Counted from the stretch's first letter, positions 43,228 to 52,561 are shown. The stretch is 64,000 nucleotides of DNA from DYJE01 sp041660385 (GCA_041660385.1 JBAZWJ010000002.1:146871-210870), one strand, 5' to 3'. The notes: a model not told the origin generated them from the letters alone. Program-made: numbers and translations.

Positions 43228-44163
43228 TCACTGAAACAAAGAGCCTTTTGGAATGGTAAAACCCCTCAAAAAATCGGATATGGGAAGACGTTTGCCTGAT
43301 TCCCCCTGAATTTCACGTATAGAAAGAGCCCCGTTACCTGTCTGAACCATCAGGGTTCCGTGGGTGCTATCGAGAACGGTTCCGGGAGCGTCATTGCCAG
43401 TTATATCAAGAGGCATGGCTTTAATAATTCTTAACCTTTTTTCTTCAAGAAACGTGAATGCTCCGGGCCATGGATTCATTCCTCTTATAAAATAATCGAG
43501 TTGTTTTGCCGGTTTGTTCCAGTCGACCCGACCTTCCTGCTTGTTGAGCATGGGCGCATAAGTTGCTTTATCATGATCCTGGGGTACGGGTTTAATATTG
43601 CCTTTGATGAATTCTTCAATGGTTTTAAGGATAAGATCCGCTCCAAGACGTGAAAGCCTGTTGCTCAGCGTTTCCGATGTGTCATCTTCGAGAATGTCCA
43701 GAGATTCACTAAGAAGCATATCACCGGTGTCCATGCCTTTGTCCATGCGCATTGTGGTGATCCCTGTCTTTGATTCACCGCCGAGGATTGCCCTCTGAAT
43801 GGGCGCCGCACCTCTGTAGGCCGGTAAAAGGGATGCGTGGATGTTGATCGGAACAATGCGTGGAACGGACAAAAGTTTGGCACTGATGATCTGGCCAAAA
43901 GCGACCACCACAAAAAAGTCAGGTTTGACCGCTTCAATCATGGAAACCATATCTTCGTTGTTGATCCTGGCGGGTTGAGCCACAGTGAGCCCCAGATCAA
44001 TGGCTGCTTTTTTTACAGGGGTCTCAATAAGTTTCCGACCTCTGCCCTGAGGGCGGTCAGGCTGACTGACCACCAGAGGAATGGCGTATCCGGCTCTGTG
44101 CAGAGCGAATAGTGGCGGAACTGCGAAATCGGGCGTTCCCATGAAGACGATGGTCGTTGTCAT
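43228..44163 (-). CDS. fmt: methionyl-tRNA formyltransferase
   Basis: A 311-residue enzyme that formylates initiator Met-tRNA with 10-formyltetrahydrofolate. The N-terminal IVFMGTPDFAVPPLFAL, the folate/catalytic segment NIHASLLPAYRGAAPIQ (Asn, His) with the later DTGDMLL and the C-terminal OB-like domain (DWNKPAKQLDYFIRGMNPWPGA) are all canonical. It overlaps the def gene by 4 bases. Confidence 0.96.
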   Translation of the reverse strand: MTTTIVFMGTPDFAVPPLFALHRAGYAIPLVVSQPDRPQGRGRKLIETPVKKAAIDLGLTVAQPARINNEDMVSMIEAVKPDFFVVVAFGQIISAKLLSVPRIVPINIHASLLPAYRGAAPIQRAILGGESKTGITTMRMDKGMDTGDMLLSESLDILEDDTSETLSNRLSRLGADLILKTIEEFIKGNIKPVPQDHDKATYAPMLNKQEGRVDWNKPAKQLDYFIRGMNPWPGAFTFLEEKRLRIIKAMPLDITGNDAPGTVLDSTHGTLMVQTGNGALSIREIQGESGKRLPISDFLRGFTIPKGSLFQ

Positions 44164-44681
44164 GATACGGCCTTTTTCAAATGTTTTTTAACTTTTGTTT
44201 TGTACAGATTCCGTTTAAGAACGCTTAAATGGTCAATGAAAAGAATCCCGTTCAGATGATCGATTTCATGCTGGAGGATCACCGCATGAAAACCGTTGAG
44301 TTCCATTGTGATGGGTTCTCCTTTGCGGTCAAGTGCTTTGATGACCACACGTGACGCCCTTTTGACCGTGGCTCTGAATTCCGGGACGCTCAGACAGCCT
44401 TCTTCTTCGGAAATATAAACCCCGTCTTTTTCAGTGATTTCAGGATTGATCAAGGCATACCAGGATTTTTCTTCTTCTTCAAGATTTCCTGTTGTGTTGA
44501 CGACAATCACCCGTTTGTTCACACCAATCTGAACCGCAGCAAGGCCTGAACCGGGAGCTTCAAACATGGTATCGGCCATGTCTTCGATCAAGGTCAGAAT
44601 CTCGTCGTTAACTTCGTTGACTGTTTCCGAAGGTTTGAGGAGAAGAGGGTCAGGATAGGTGATGATTTCACGAATAGCCAT
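44160..44681 (-). CDS. def: peptide deformylase
   Basis: A 173-residue metalloenzyme removing the N-formyl group from nascent proteins. All three motifs are intact: GSGLAAVQIG (residues about 45-54), EEGCLSVPE (metal Cys) and HEIDHLNG (two metal His and the catalytic Glu). It overlaps the downstream fmt by 4 bases and follows the YbhN-like membrane gene by 25 bases. Confidence 0.96.
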   Translation of the reverse strand: MAIREIITYPDPLLLKPSETVNEVNDEILTLIEDMADTMFEAPGSGLAAVQIGVNKRVIVVNTTGNLEEEEKSWYALINPEITEKDGVYISEEEGCLSVPEFRATVKRASRVVIKALDRKGEPITMELNGFHAVILQHEIDHLNGILFIDHLSVLKRNLYKTKVKKHLKKAVS

Positions 44682-44706
44682 AATGATGTGATGCCCTTTC
44701 GCAACG

Positions 44707-45790
44707 TCAGACGGTATCTTGTGTCTGGCGGTACAATTGTTTGAAATTTACACCGATAATCAAGGCTGAAACAATTCCGGCAATGATGACGGGTATGATC
44801 TGTACAACATGGTTGATTAAAGTATATCCTGCCGCTTGCTCTGCCGCAACAGAAAAGAGGGCGAGACCAAAAACCCCACCTGCTTCCCAAAGCCCCCAGT
44901 AGCCCGGGACAGAGGGAAGTGCGATGAAAAAGCAGATGATGATCATCACCGCCATGGTTTCGGAATATGAGATGGATAAACCTGGGCAGGCAAAGGTCAT
45001 GATATGATAGGACCAAGCCTGGACAAGCCAGATCGTCATGGAAAGTACAAAACAGGTCGCTATTTTGCCTGGATTCTGAAGCAATGAAAGGCCTTGCGCA
45101 AAATGATCCATAAGGCCTATAAGTGGACGCATGGCTTTTTCTTCAAATCTTTTCTGGCGATCTTTACTAATAAAGAACAACATTCCGGGAATCTTTAATA
45201 AACAAGAAGCCATGAATTCTCGGAACATGCGGGTGCTTACAGCGATGACCCCGGCTATTAAAACAAGACAGAACTCCACCATTCCAATGGCTATTGATTT
45301 CAGGGTGTCTGCGCTGAGGGTGTATTGGCCGACTTTGCCGGATAACNNNNNNNNNNCTGTCAATATCAATAAACAACAACATACACGCAAGAAGAGTGAT
45401 CAGACAGATCATGTCGAAAAGTCTTTCGGTAACAATGCTGCCAAGACCTGTTGAAAATGGGATACCCTCATTTTTTTTAAGAATGAGAGGACGGGCCAGC
45501 TCTCCAATACGTCCGGGTAATATGCAGTTCAACATAAAGCCGATCATCAGCGGATGGTAAGCATTGGCAAAGGGGATTTTCTTATGGGATTTCAGTATCC
45601 ATTGCCAGCGAAAAACCCTGAGGATAAACGATGCTAAAGAAATTAAAATGGTAGGGACAAGCCATATATAGTTAACGGAACCAAGGTAAAGGGCAAGATC
45701 TTTGACAGGGATGTTTCTGAACGCGAGTATAAGTGCTGTTACAGAGAAAAAGAGCCCCGCGATGAGCGAAAGAACCATTTTTTTGTTCAT
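44707..45790 (-). CDS. YbhN/UPF0104-family membrane protein, interrupted by an assembly gap
   Basis: One gene read as two frames only because of a 10-N placeholder at 45347-45356. The N-terminal part starts at ATG 45790, one base after the ribF stop. It has helices at about residues 5-23, 37-55 and further on, and the family motif MLNCILPGRIGELARPLIL. The C-terminal part, from 45346 to 44707, contains PSVPGYWGLWEAGG, the conserved P-x-x-x-G-x-x-G-x-x-E signature of flippase-like lysylphosphatidylglycerol-synthase transmembrane proteins. For the two halves to share a frame the real gap must be a multiple of three. Its length of about 350 residues and seven or so helices fit the family. A lipid-handling role is inferred. 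Confidence 0.8.
45347..45356. other. assembly gap (10 Ns)
   Basis: Ten undetermined bases inside the membrane-protein gene. The frame change across the gap (minus-strand codons shift by one) shows that the length is a placeholder. Confidence 0.99.
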
Positions 45791-45791
45791 T

Positions 45792-46727
45792 TTAAACGTT
45801 TTCCAGGATCTTGCGGGCTTTTTCGATATCTTTCCGTATCTGTTCCGATAACTCACCAATTCCATTGAATTTCTTTTCATCGCGAAGTTTTTCAATCATA
45901 TTGACCCGGATATCCTGATTATAAATATCGTGATTGAAGTCGAGGATATGCACTTCCACTGTAAAAAGATGATCATCGAAAGTCGGGCTGTAACCGATAT
46001 TGGCCACTCCCTTAAAACATCCATGGCTGCATTCAACTGTTACGGCATATACGCCTGATTCCGGGCAGAGCTCATCTTTCAGAGTGATATTGGCGGTGGG
46101 AAATCCAAGAAGCTTTCCACCTCGATTTCTGCCGGAAACAACTTTGCCCTGCAATTGGTAATAACGCCCAAGGTAATGACGAACTTTTTTCACATCACCT
46201 TTTCTGATTGTATCTCTGATCAGAGTGCTGCTGATTCTTTCTTCGCCATCCGGCGCGTTGACCCATTCTGGGATGATGATTTCAAATCCCAGTGTATCAG
46301 CGTACTGCCTCAGAAGATCAAGGTTGCCTTCTCTGTTCTTTCCAAATGAATAGTCATTGCCCACAACAATGGCTTTCATGCCCATTTGTTTTACAAGAAG
46401 CTCTTCGATGAAGGTTTTTGCATCCATATTCGCGAAGTCTTTTGTAAATGGAATGGCCACAAGAACATCAATACCTGTTTTCTCAATCAATTCAATTTTC
46501 TGTTCATAGATGGTGATCAGTGGAGGAGGAGAGCCGTTTACAAGTACCTTGATGGGATGAGGGTCAAACGTGATGGCCACGGAGGTCCCATGGATGGTTC
46601 GAGCTTTTTCTATGGTGTTTTGTAAAAGAGCCCGGTGGCCATTATGAACCCCATCGAAGTTACCGATGGTTATAACCGCATTCACAAACGGCTTAGAGAT
46701 GAGATGAAGATCCTCAATTAATTTCAT
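45792..46727 (-). CDS. ribF: bifunctional riboflavin kinase / FMN adenylyltransferase
   Basis: A 311-residue enzyme making FMN and FAD. The N-terminal nucleotidyltransferase domain shows ITIGNFDGVHNGHRALL (HxGH-type), DPHPIKVL and the ISSTLIRDTIRKGDV motif. The C-terminal flavokinase domain has GRNRGGKLLGFPTANI and GVYAVTVE. The length is normal. It heads the minus-strand cluster ribF - YbhN-like - def - fmt - rsmB, with a one-base gap to the next gene. Transcription probably begins in the 46728-46870 spacer. Confidence 0.95.
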   Translation of the reverse strand: MKLIEDLHLISKPFVNAVITIGNFDGVHNGHRALLQNTIEKARTIHGTSVAITFDPHPIKVLVNGSPPPLITIYEQKIELIEKTGIDVLVAIPFTKDFANMDAKTFIEELLVKQMGMKAIVVGNDYSFGKNREGNLDLLRQYADTLGFEIIIPEWVNAPDGEERISSTLIRDTIRKGDVKKVRHYLGRYYQLQGKVVSGRNRGGKLLGFPTANITLKDELCPESGVYAVTVECSHGCFKGVANIGYSPTFDDHLFTVEVHILDFNHDIYNQDIRVNMIEKLRDEKKFNGIGELSEQIRKDIEKARKILENV

Positions 46728-46871
46728 ATATTTCCAAACCCTTATTCATATTTTCACACAAAAATTTCAAGGGATATATAAATTCTTTCCGCTTTAAAAT
46801 CAACGTTTTTATAAGTTATTTGAGCGGCTGTGATCTGTTGAAACGTCATTCAACTTTTTCAAATAAATGAC

Positions 46872-46900
46872 TTGATCAAGAATCAAATCGTTGATATACA
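46872..46900 (+). promoter_or_regulatory. sigma-70-type promoter of tRNA-Leu
   Basis: TTGATC (46872-46877) and TATACA (46895-46900) are separated by exactly 17 bases, ten bases before the tRNA 5' end. Confidence 0.75.
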
Positions 46901-46910
46901 CAAGCGCAAT

Positions 46911-46997
46911 GCCGAAGTGGCGGAATTGGTAGACGCGCTAGGTTCAGGGTCTAGTGGCTGTATAGCTATCCGGGTTCAAGTCCCGGCTTCGGTACCA
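46911..46997 (+). tRNA. tRNA-Leu (anticodon CAG)
   Basis: An 87-nt class II tRNA with encoded CCA. The acceptor stem GCCGAAG pairs with CTTCGGT (one G-U), the D-arm has GGAATTGGTAGAC, the anticodon stem-loop CTAGG-TTCAGGG-TCTAG gives anticodon CAG (codon CUG), a long variable arm (TGGCTGTATAGCTA) is typical of Leu, and the T-arm is CCGGGTTCAAGTCCCGG. Confidence 0.97.
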
Positions 46998-47013
46998 CAA
47001 ATGTAAAATGATT

Positions 47014-47050
47014 AAAGGGTTTTGAGGGTTATCCTCAAAACCCTTTTTTT
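47014..47050 (+). terminator. intrinsic terminator after tRNA-Leu
   Basis: A 14-bp perfect stem AAAGGGTTTTGAGG/CCTCAAAACCCTTT with a 5-base loop, followed by a T-run. It lies 16 bases after the tRNA. Confidence 0.92.
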
Positions 47051-47141
47051 GTCTGGGTAAACAATGTGTTTATCACATCCCGGTCGTGATATTATTGCAA
47101 AGATTATTGACGTTTTTCCCTTTTATCCCGACCAATAACTG

Positions 47142-48527
47142 GTGTATGAGTTCCGAATGCTTTTAAACACATCCGATATTAAAGACCAAAACAATTCCAT
47201 TGGATTTCTCCGTCATGTGAGGGAAACGTTTATATTATCAATCCCCATCATCATCGGGCATCTGGGTCATATGATGATGGCTGTGACAGACAATGTTATG
47301 GTGGGGCGGATCGGGTCTGTTTCTCTTGCCGCTGCCGGCCTTTCCAATGTTCTCTTTTTTCTCATTCTTGTTATGGGACTGGGGATATCGGTGGCCATAA
47401 CACCGCTGGTTGCACAGGCCCACGGGGCAGGAGAGAAAAAAGAATGTGGCCTTGTGCTCAGGCAGGGGCTGATTGTGACTCTCTTATCCGGTCTTGTATT
47501 ATTTTTAATTACCCTTGTTCTTGCCGATTCTCTGGATTACCTCGATCAACCCCAGGCGGTTGTGGAATCCGCCAAAGTTTACATGCGGATTCTTGGATTT
47601 TCCATTTTCCCCATGATGGTGTTCCAGTCGTACAAACAGTTTGCCGAAGGGTTGAGCATTACCAAATCTGCCATGGTTATAACCCTTCTTGCCAACATAG
47701 TGAATGTGTTTGCGAACTGGATGTTTATTTTCGGCAATCTGGGAGCGCCTGCCATGGGGCTTGCCGGAGCAGGGATTGGGACTTTATTATCACGGGTGTT
47801 CATGGCTGTGGCCATGGTAGGCGTTGTAATGAAAAGCCCTTATCTTAAAACGTTTGATCCTTTTGGTTCACGGTTCCAGATCCATGTTGTCATGATAAAG
47901 AAACTTCTTCGAATAGGGATTCCCGCCGGATGTCAATACGTGTTTGAGGTGAGTTCATTTGCTGGGGCATCGGTTCTGATCGGCTGGATCGGAACAAAGG
48001 AGCTGGCTGCCCATCAGATAGCCTTAAACCTTTCTTCAATTTCCTATATGTTTTCCCTTGGGGTATCAGCGGCAGCAACGGTGAGGGTGGGGACGACCTT
48101 TGGGAAAAAGGATATACAGGGCACACGGATGGCGGGGTTTGCGTCCATTGCCTTGATATGCCTGTTTATGATTTTTTTTGCCACAACCTTCATATGCTTT
48201 AGGTCTGTTCTTCCAGGATTCTATATTTCCGAAAATGACGTGATCGTTATCGCTTCCCAGATTCTTATTATTGCAGGTGTGTTCCAGGTTTCAGACGGAA
48301 TCCAGGCGGTCAGTGCCGGGATGCTCCGGGGAGTTATGGATGTGAACATCCCCACCGTCATCACCTTTACGGCTTACTGGGTCATTGGAATTCCTGTGGG
48401 TTATGTGCTTGGTATTCGAATGCACTTTGGGGTGACAGGGGTATGGATCGGGCTTTTAACGGGGTTGACTGCGTCAGCTGTGATGATGCTTGTAAGATTT
48501 CATCTGATCAATCGAAGCAGGAGATAA
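47142..48527 (+). CDS. MATE-family efflux transporter
   Basis: A protein of about 456-461 residues of the MATE/NorM family, exporting drugs or metabolites by Na+ or H+ antiport. Twelve hydrophobic helices are visible; the N-terminal segment PIIIGHLGHMMMAVTDNVMVGRIG is the conserved first-helix motif, and GIPAGCQYVFEVSSF begins the second half. The start is uncertain: GTG at 47142 or ATG at 47157, neither with a good ribosome-binding site. The 144-base region upstream carries the tRNA terminator. It converges on ddl. Confidence 0.92.
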   Translation: MYEFRMLLNTSDIKDQNNSIGFLRHVRETFILSIPIIIGHLGHMMMAVTDNVMVGRIGSVSLAAAGLSNVLFFLILVMGLGISVAITPLVAQAHGAGEKKECGLVLRQGLIVTLLSGLVLFLITLVLADSLDYLDQPQAVVESAKVYMRILGFSIFPMMVFQSYKQFAEGLSITKSAMVITLLANIVNVFANWMFIFGNLGAPAMGLAGAGIGTLLSRVFMAVAMVGVVMKSPYLKTFDPFGSRFQIHVVMIKKLLRIGIPAGCQYVFEVSSFAGASVLIGWIGTKELAAHQIALNLSSISYMFSLGVSAAATVRVGTTFGKKDIQGTRMAGFASIALICLFMIFFATTFICFRSVLPGFYISENDVIVIASQILIIAGVFQVSDGIQAVSAGMLRGVMDVNIPTVITFTAYWVIGIPVGYVLGIRMHFGVTGVWIGLLTGLTASAVMMLVRFHLINRSRR

Positions 48528-48618
48528 GATCAGTTTTCAAAAAGTTGCCATTAAACTATGCCAGCGATTTGGTCGTGGGGCGGGTTTTCGTCCTGACTAT
48601 ACCCCATAAAGGGCATTT

Positions 48619-49548
48619 TTATTCAAGAGCCAGTTCGATCAGACGGTCGAGTAGTCCACTGAAAGAAATTCCCGCTGTTTTGGCAGCAAGTGGTAAAAGG
48701 CTGGTTCGTGTCATGCCCGGAATGGTGTTTGTTTCAAGGATGTAAAACGAACCTCCGCTTAAAATCATGTCTGTCCGGCTGTATCCTTTAAGATTCAGGG
48801 CTTTGTGAGCTTTGATGGCAAGCTCCTGCATGGTTTCGGTCAGTTCCTGATTGATCGGTGCCGGGCAGATTTCCTTGGCGCCTCCGGGAGTGTATTTGGC
48901 TTCGTAATCGAAAAAGGTGCTGGTGGGGATGGCCGGAATAATCTCAACCAGGGGCAGGGCAGACAGATCACCATTTCCGATAACAGCGGCTGTGAGTTCA
49001 GTGCCTTCGATGAAACTCTCCACAAGAACCGTATGGTCGTATTCAAATGCTTTATCGAGAGCCGCTTGAAGTTTGTCACTCTCGGTAACCCGGCTCATGC
49101 CGATGCTGGAACCGCCCGTTGCCGGTTTGACAAACAGCGGAAGACCCAGGTCTTCAACACAGTCGTGAATATCAAATGGCATGCCTTTTTGTGCAGCTCG
49201 GTAAAGTGGCACAGGAAGGCCATTTTGCTGGTAAATCTTTTTTGAAGTGAGTTTATTCATGGCAAGAGCACTGCCAAGAACACCCGAACCCTGATACGGA
49301 ATACCTAAAAGCTCCAGAAGACCCTGGATGGTTCCGTCTTCGCCGTAAATTCCGTGAAGGATGATCAGGGCCACGTCAATGGACGGGGCGTCTTCCACCA
49401 GTTTTCCTAGATCAAAAGCGGGATCATAACGTTTGATGGTGTATTTATCTTTGTCCAGGGCTTCGAATACCTGATTACCGCCGTTTAGAGAAACTTCCCG
49501 TTCAGAAGATTTGCCGCCTGAAATCAGAGCCAGTGTTCGTTTATTCAT
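48619..49548 (-). CDS. ddl: D-alanine--D-alanine ligase
   Basis: A 309-residue ATP-grasp enzyme forming D-Ala-D-Ala for peptidoglycan. Motifs: LISGGKSSEREVSLNGG at the N terminus, LHGIYGEDGTIQGLLELLGIPYQGSGVL, the ATP-binding KPATGGSSIGMS, and the C-terminal LETNTIPGMTRTSLLP with the Mg ligands (Glu/Asn). It is monocistronic with a convergent neighbour. Confidence 0.96.
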   Translation of the reverse strand: MNKRTLALISGGKSSEREVSLNGGNQVFEALDKDKYTIKRYDPAFDLGKLVEDAPSIDVALIILHGIYGEDGTIQGLLELLGIPYQGSGVLGSALAMNKLTSKKIYQQNGLPVPLYRAAQKGMPFDIHDCVEDLGLPLFVKPATGGSSIGMSRVTESDKLQAALDKAFEYDHTVLVESFIEGTELTAAVIGNGDLSALPLVEIIPAIPTSTFFDYEAKYTPGGAKEICPAPINQELTETMQELAIKAHKALNLKGYSRTDMILSGGSFYILETNTIPGMTRTSLLPLAAKTAGISFSGLLDRLIELALE

Positions 49549-49646
49549 TTTATTCGAATTCCATGTATGTCATATCCCCGAAGGGCATAGGTTCTTTGTT
49601 ATCAATACATTATCGTTTTAGTGAAACTACCCGAGATATTATGCAG

Positions 49647-50042
49647 TTATGTTTTGGGCGGAGTCGTTTTTTTCTCCACACGTTCAACCAGTTTGTCTTC
49701 ATAACCTTCCGGTATATGAAGAGCGGCATCACTCCGAGTTCTCAGCATGGTTTGTCTTAGAGCACCCAGCTTTTTCATGGCGCTGTATTTTGCTGATACA
49801 TCGGCCATTCCGGCTATAAGGTCTTCCATTCTTCGGATTTCAATATTAATTTCAAGCTCTTTGGGCACACAACCCGCGTTTTTCAGTATTTTATGGGCAA
49901 GTTTCAAATCATCCGGCACATGGCCGTTATCTTCGAGATTCAAGGGTTTGCCGTGTCCTGGTAGGTTGTCGAGCTTTCCCTGTTCAAGAGCTTTCCTGAT
50001 TTTCTTTTCAACAATACTGTCGAACCGTGTCACGATATCCAT
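49647..50042 (-). CDS. DUF1992/DnaJ-homologue subfamily C member 28-like protein
   Basis: A 131-residue protein matching the DUF1992 family: VEKKIRKALEQGKLDNLPGHGKPL is the hallmark (I-x-x-A-x-x-x-G-x-x-D-N-L-P-G-x-G-K-P-L), and PKELEINIEIRRMEDLI follows. Its function is unknown; in eukaryotes the domain is attached to DnaJ-like proteins. The N-terminal half is helical and basic. It is monocistronic between ddl and a repeat-bearing spacer. Confidence 0.85.
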   Translation of the reverse strand: MDIVTRFDSIVEKKIRKALEQGKLDNLPGHGKPLNLEDNGHVPDDLKLAHKILKNAGCVPKELEINIEIRRMEDLIAGMADVSAKYSAMKKLGALRQTMLRTRSDAALHIPEGYEDKLVERVEKKTTPPKT

Positions 50043-50060
50043 AGACCTAACCTTTTTATA

Positions 50061-50158
50061 CTGAGCGCATCAAATAACATGCCGTAGGGTTTGCTTTCGC
50101 CCACAACACATGGTGGGCGAAAGTCCACCCTACATATGTAATGAATATTTGCGCTATG
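50061..50158. repeat. about 98-bp palindromic dispersed repeat, copy 2
   Basis: Inverted copy of 4951-5050. The palindromic core at 50084-50133 is GTAGGGT...ACCCTAC with a few mismatches. Homology includes both flanks (GCATCAAATAACATGCCG and GAATATTTGCGCTATG). Confidence 0.8.
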
Positions 50159-50265
50159 TATATTTTGGGATACCGAATGTTTTAAAGAAGATACCCCAAT
50201 GCCCATAATGATGAAATCACGGTGTTTATAGCACTGGCGGCTATAGGGTTCAAGAAATTTCAGGA

Positions 50266-50303
50266 TAAAAAAAAAGCCTTTCCGATTGGATCGGAAAGGC
50301 TTT
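50266..50303 (-). terminator. intrinsic terminator after tRNA-Met
   Basis: On the minus strand a 14-bp stem AAAGCCTTTCCGAT/ATCGGAAAGGCTTT with a 3-base loop is followed by a run of nine or ten U. It lies directly after the tRNA 3' end. Confidence 0.92.
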
Positions 50304-50309
50304 GTTATT

Positions 50310-50386
50310 TGGTAGCGATGCTCGGAATTGAACCAAGGACACTGCGGATATGAGCCGCATGCTCTAACCAACTGAGCTACATCGCC
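50310..50386 (-). tRNA. tRNA-Met (anticodon CAT)
   Basis: A 77-nt tRNA with encoded CCA. Acceptor GGCGATG/CATCGCT, D-loop AGCTCAGTTGGTTAGAGC, anticodon stem-loop TGCGG-CTCATAT-CCGCA with CAT, T-arm TTGGTTCAATTCCGA. It has the elongator-type rather than initiator-type features; a CAT tRNA that is modified to read AUA (Ile2) cannot be excluded from sequence alone. A weak TTGACC-17-TAAAAA promoter candidate is at 50440-50468 on the minus strand. Confidence 0.93.
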
Positions 50387-50720
50387 ATATTTTTTTGATA
50401 AACTTATTCACAAATATTTATGTGAAAAAGACAAGAGGGTTTTTAAAGTATTTATATGAAAAGGTCAAGTGTTTATTGGTATTGGATTTTTAAAAAATGA
50501 ATATTTAACATCCAATGGATGTCAATTGATTGTGAAACTTTCATAGGATTTGTTGCTATTATTGATCTTAAGAAATGAAAACAATGACTATTTCAACCGC
50601 CCCTCTCGGCAATAGTTACCTTTAATCAAAATGATGGGAACATGGCTACCAGATACGTATACACAACACATGTTAAGGGTATTTTTAACCATCTGTAAAT
50701 CATATTCATTCTCCGTATAG

Positions 50721-51056
50721 CTATCTATTACAGTCTACGCCAAAACTCTTCATCAAAACGGGCTTAAGTTGCCGTTTGGCCTTTTTTGCAGACTTTGCTA
50801 TTTCTCCATTCATCAAACCCCTGAGAAAAAATGTTGCAGCCAATATTCGATTTGCAAGATATGTATTGCTATTTTCAATAGCGTAGTCACATAAATTCAT
50901 GATTTTATTTGGCATCGAACGAAAGCCTTCTTGAATTGCAAAAGAAATTGGTTCAATAATCCCATTATTTGCGCATACAATTTCTCCGAATATTCCAATG
51001 CTATGAACATGAATTCCTTTTGCGTCTTCGATATCAATAAAATCTGGTCGATATCC
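50721..51056 (-). pseudogene. remnant of an unknown gene
   Basis: The frame is open from just after a TGA (51057-51059) to the stop at 50721, about 111 codons, but the first start codon is the ATG at 50915, within what looks like continuous protein sequence (FAIQEGFRSMPNKIMNLCDY). No ATG, GTG or TTG lies in the upstream 47 codons, so the 5' end seems lost or mutated. If the short form is expressed it would be a 64-residue basic protein. I recognise no family. Confidence 0.4.
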
Positions 51057-51194
51057 TCAATAGAACTTTTCTTTTAAAGGGGCTATTCTGCCATTGGTTT
51101 ATTCAATTTTCAATCAACACTACCTTTTTTTCTATAGTGCCAACATAGAATGGTCAGGTACAACATCGCCTCAAAGTAAACTCAACTATCTATG

Positions 51195-51568
51195 TTAAAT
51201 AATTATCTTATTAATAGGAATATCAAGAACCTTTGACAGTTTCCTTGCCATCTTCAAACTAATTGGGCGGTGGCCACGTTCCATATTAGAAATATGCTGC
51301 CGGGGGATATTACCAAGCGCCTCACCTAGTTTGCTCTGTGTCATACCTTTATTTTCACGATAGATCCGAAGATAATCCCCTGGCCCCATTTCTGATTTAA
51401 TGACCTTATACCATTCTGTTCCTGTGGCAATAACCAGATCATCGTCATCGTTTTCAACAATCTTCAGCCCGTCTCCGTACTCTTCTTTTAAAAGAAGTAG
51501 AAGTTTTCGGGGATTCCCGTACCTTTCACGCTGATTTCAATATGGGGCGTTCTCACGACTGCCTGCAT
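51195..51568 (-). pseudogene. XRE-family HTH regulator with a frameshift
   Basis: The intact reading would be about 124 residues. It begins at ATG 51568 (GAGGTG ribosome-binding site 5 bases before) with MQAVVRTPHIEISVKG, but this frame stops after 26 codons. The continuation (KLLLLLKEEYGDGLKIVEND onward) lies in the next frame and runs to 51195, ending in an XRE helix-turn-helix (MTQSKLGEALGNIPRQHISN). The shift lies near 51508-51516 at AATCCCC; one missing base restores a single frame, and the span of 374 bases is one short of 125 codons. It could be a sequencing error. The N-terminal half resembles an antitoxin-type regulator. If translated, only the HTH part from 51389 would be made. Confidence 0.65.
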
Positions 51569-51652
51569 AATACACCTCACTTTAAACATGATTGTAGTGT
51601 AACCTTTATTTTGTTACATATCAATTATTATCAAATTCGTTTTATAAAAGGT

Positions 51653-52513
51653 TCAGTGAGTATCGTTTTGTTGTTCAGCCAATCCAGCTTCCTTATCCGC
51701 AAGACTCACAGCAGAACTTACCATATGAGCGAAGCAGGCGTTGTTAAGGGTGAACCATTTGACGAAGCGTTCGTCTTTTTTGTCAAGTTGTTTGGTGATG
51801 GCCTTTGTTTGCAAGCCTTGCGCCCGGAGGTCTTTGACTTTACCGTAGAAATTCTCCAGAAAATCCAGTTTGCGTGAAAGGGCTTCCTTGCCTTTGTCCA
51901 TAATGGGTCTGTGGGCGCAGAAGATGTGGCAGAAATCAAAGGTGAGAACGCGCCGGATGGACAAGATCTGATCTTCGAAGCATTCATCGGCACGAAAAAA
52001 TTTGATCCGTTCGCCAAGAAAAAGATCGCCTGAAAAGAGCATTCCACAGGTTTCTTCGAGGTAAACGGTATGATCCACACTATGACCCGGCGTGTGAATG
52101 GGTCTGAATCGAAGATGATTTCCATGAATCATCTCACCATAGGGTTCTGCTTTAACGATGGCGCTTTTTCCCCAGATGATGTGCTGATAGGGTTTTATTG
52201 GGAACGATGTTTTTAGTTTTTCCACCGTGAGGGGATGGCAGTAAACAGGAATGCCCAGCTGCTTTTGCAAGGGGCCTGCGTTGCCGCTGTGGTCTTCGTG
52301 GTGATGGGTGATCAGGATTTTATCGGGTTTATCTTTAATGAGGCATTCAATCAGTGGTTTACGCAAGTGCCGTGTTCCCGAGTCAATGAGGACGCCGTCC
52401 ACAAGATAACACCAGGTTGTCATGGGAGGCGGGCCGCCGAAACTCACTCCACCATTATATCCCTTCACATCGCCGAACGCTTGCTGTTTGAAGAATTTTT
52501 TCAGGATGCTCAT
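51653..52513 (-). CDS. MBL-fold metallo-hydrolase
   Basis: A 286-residue metallo-beta-lactamase-fold hydrolase. The metal motif HHHEDH (HxHxDH) is in LITHHHEDHSGNAGPL, with a second His in TPGHSVDHTV and an Asp in FSGDLFLGE; the His in FCAHRPIM completes the site. Its size fits a stand-alone MBL hydrolase (glyoxalase II-like or others), but the substrate is unclear. It is followed on the same strand by the frameshifted regulator and preceded by mtaB. Confidence 0.85.
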   Translation of the reverse strand: MSILKKFFKQQAFGDVKGYNGGVSFGGPPPMTTWCYLVDGVLIDSGTRHLRKPLIECLIKDKPDKILITHHHEDHSGNAGPLQKQLGIPVYCHPLTVEKLKTSFPIKPYQHIIWGKSAIVKAEPYGEMIHGNHLRFRPIHTPGHSVDHTVYLEETCGMLFSGDLFLGERIKFFRADECFEDQILSIRRVLTFDFCHIFCAHRPIMDKGKEALSRKLDFLENFYGKVKDLRAQGLQTKAITKQLDKKDERFVKWFTLNNACFAHMVSSAVSLADKEAGLAEQQNDTH

Positions 52514-52561
52514 ATCGTCCCCATGAATCGTTGATTATGGTTGATGACAAATTCGGGAAAA

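Noticed and set aside
46911..46997. tRNA-Leu as a phage or island attachment site
   Set aside because: No integrase, no repeated tRNA 3' end and only ordinary genes follow.
50401..50440. CRP-type site before tRNA-Met (TTCACA...TGTGAA)
   Set aside because: The half-sites face the wrong way and the spacing is not that of CRP.
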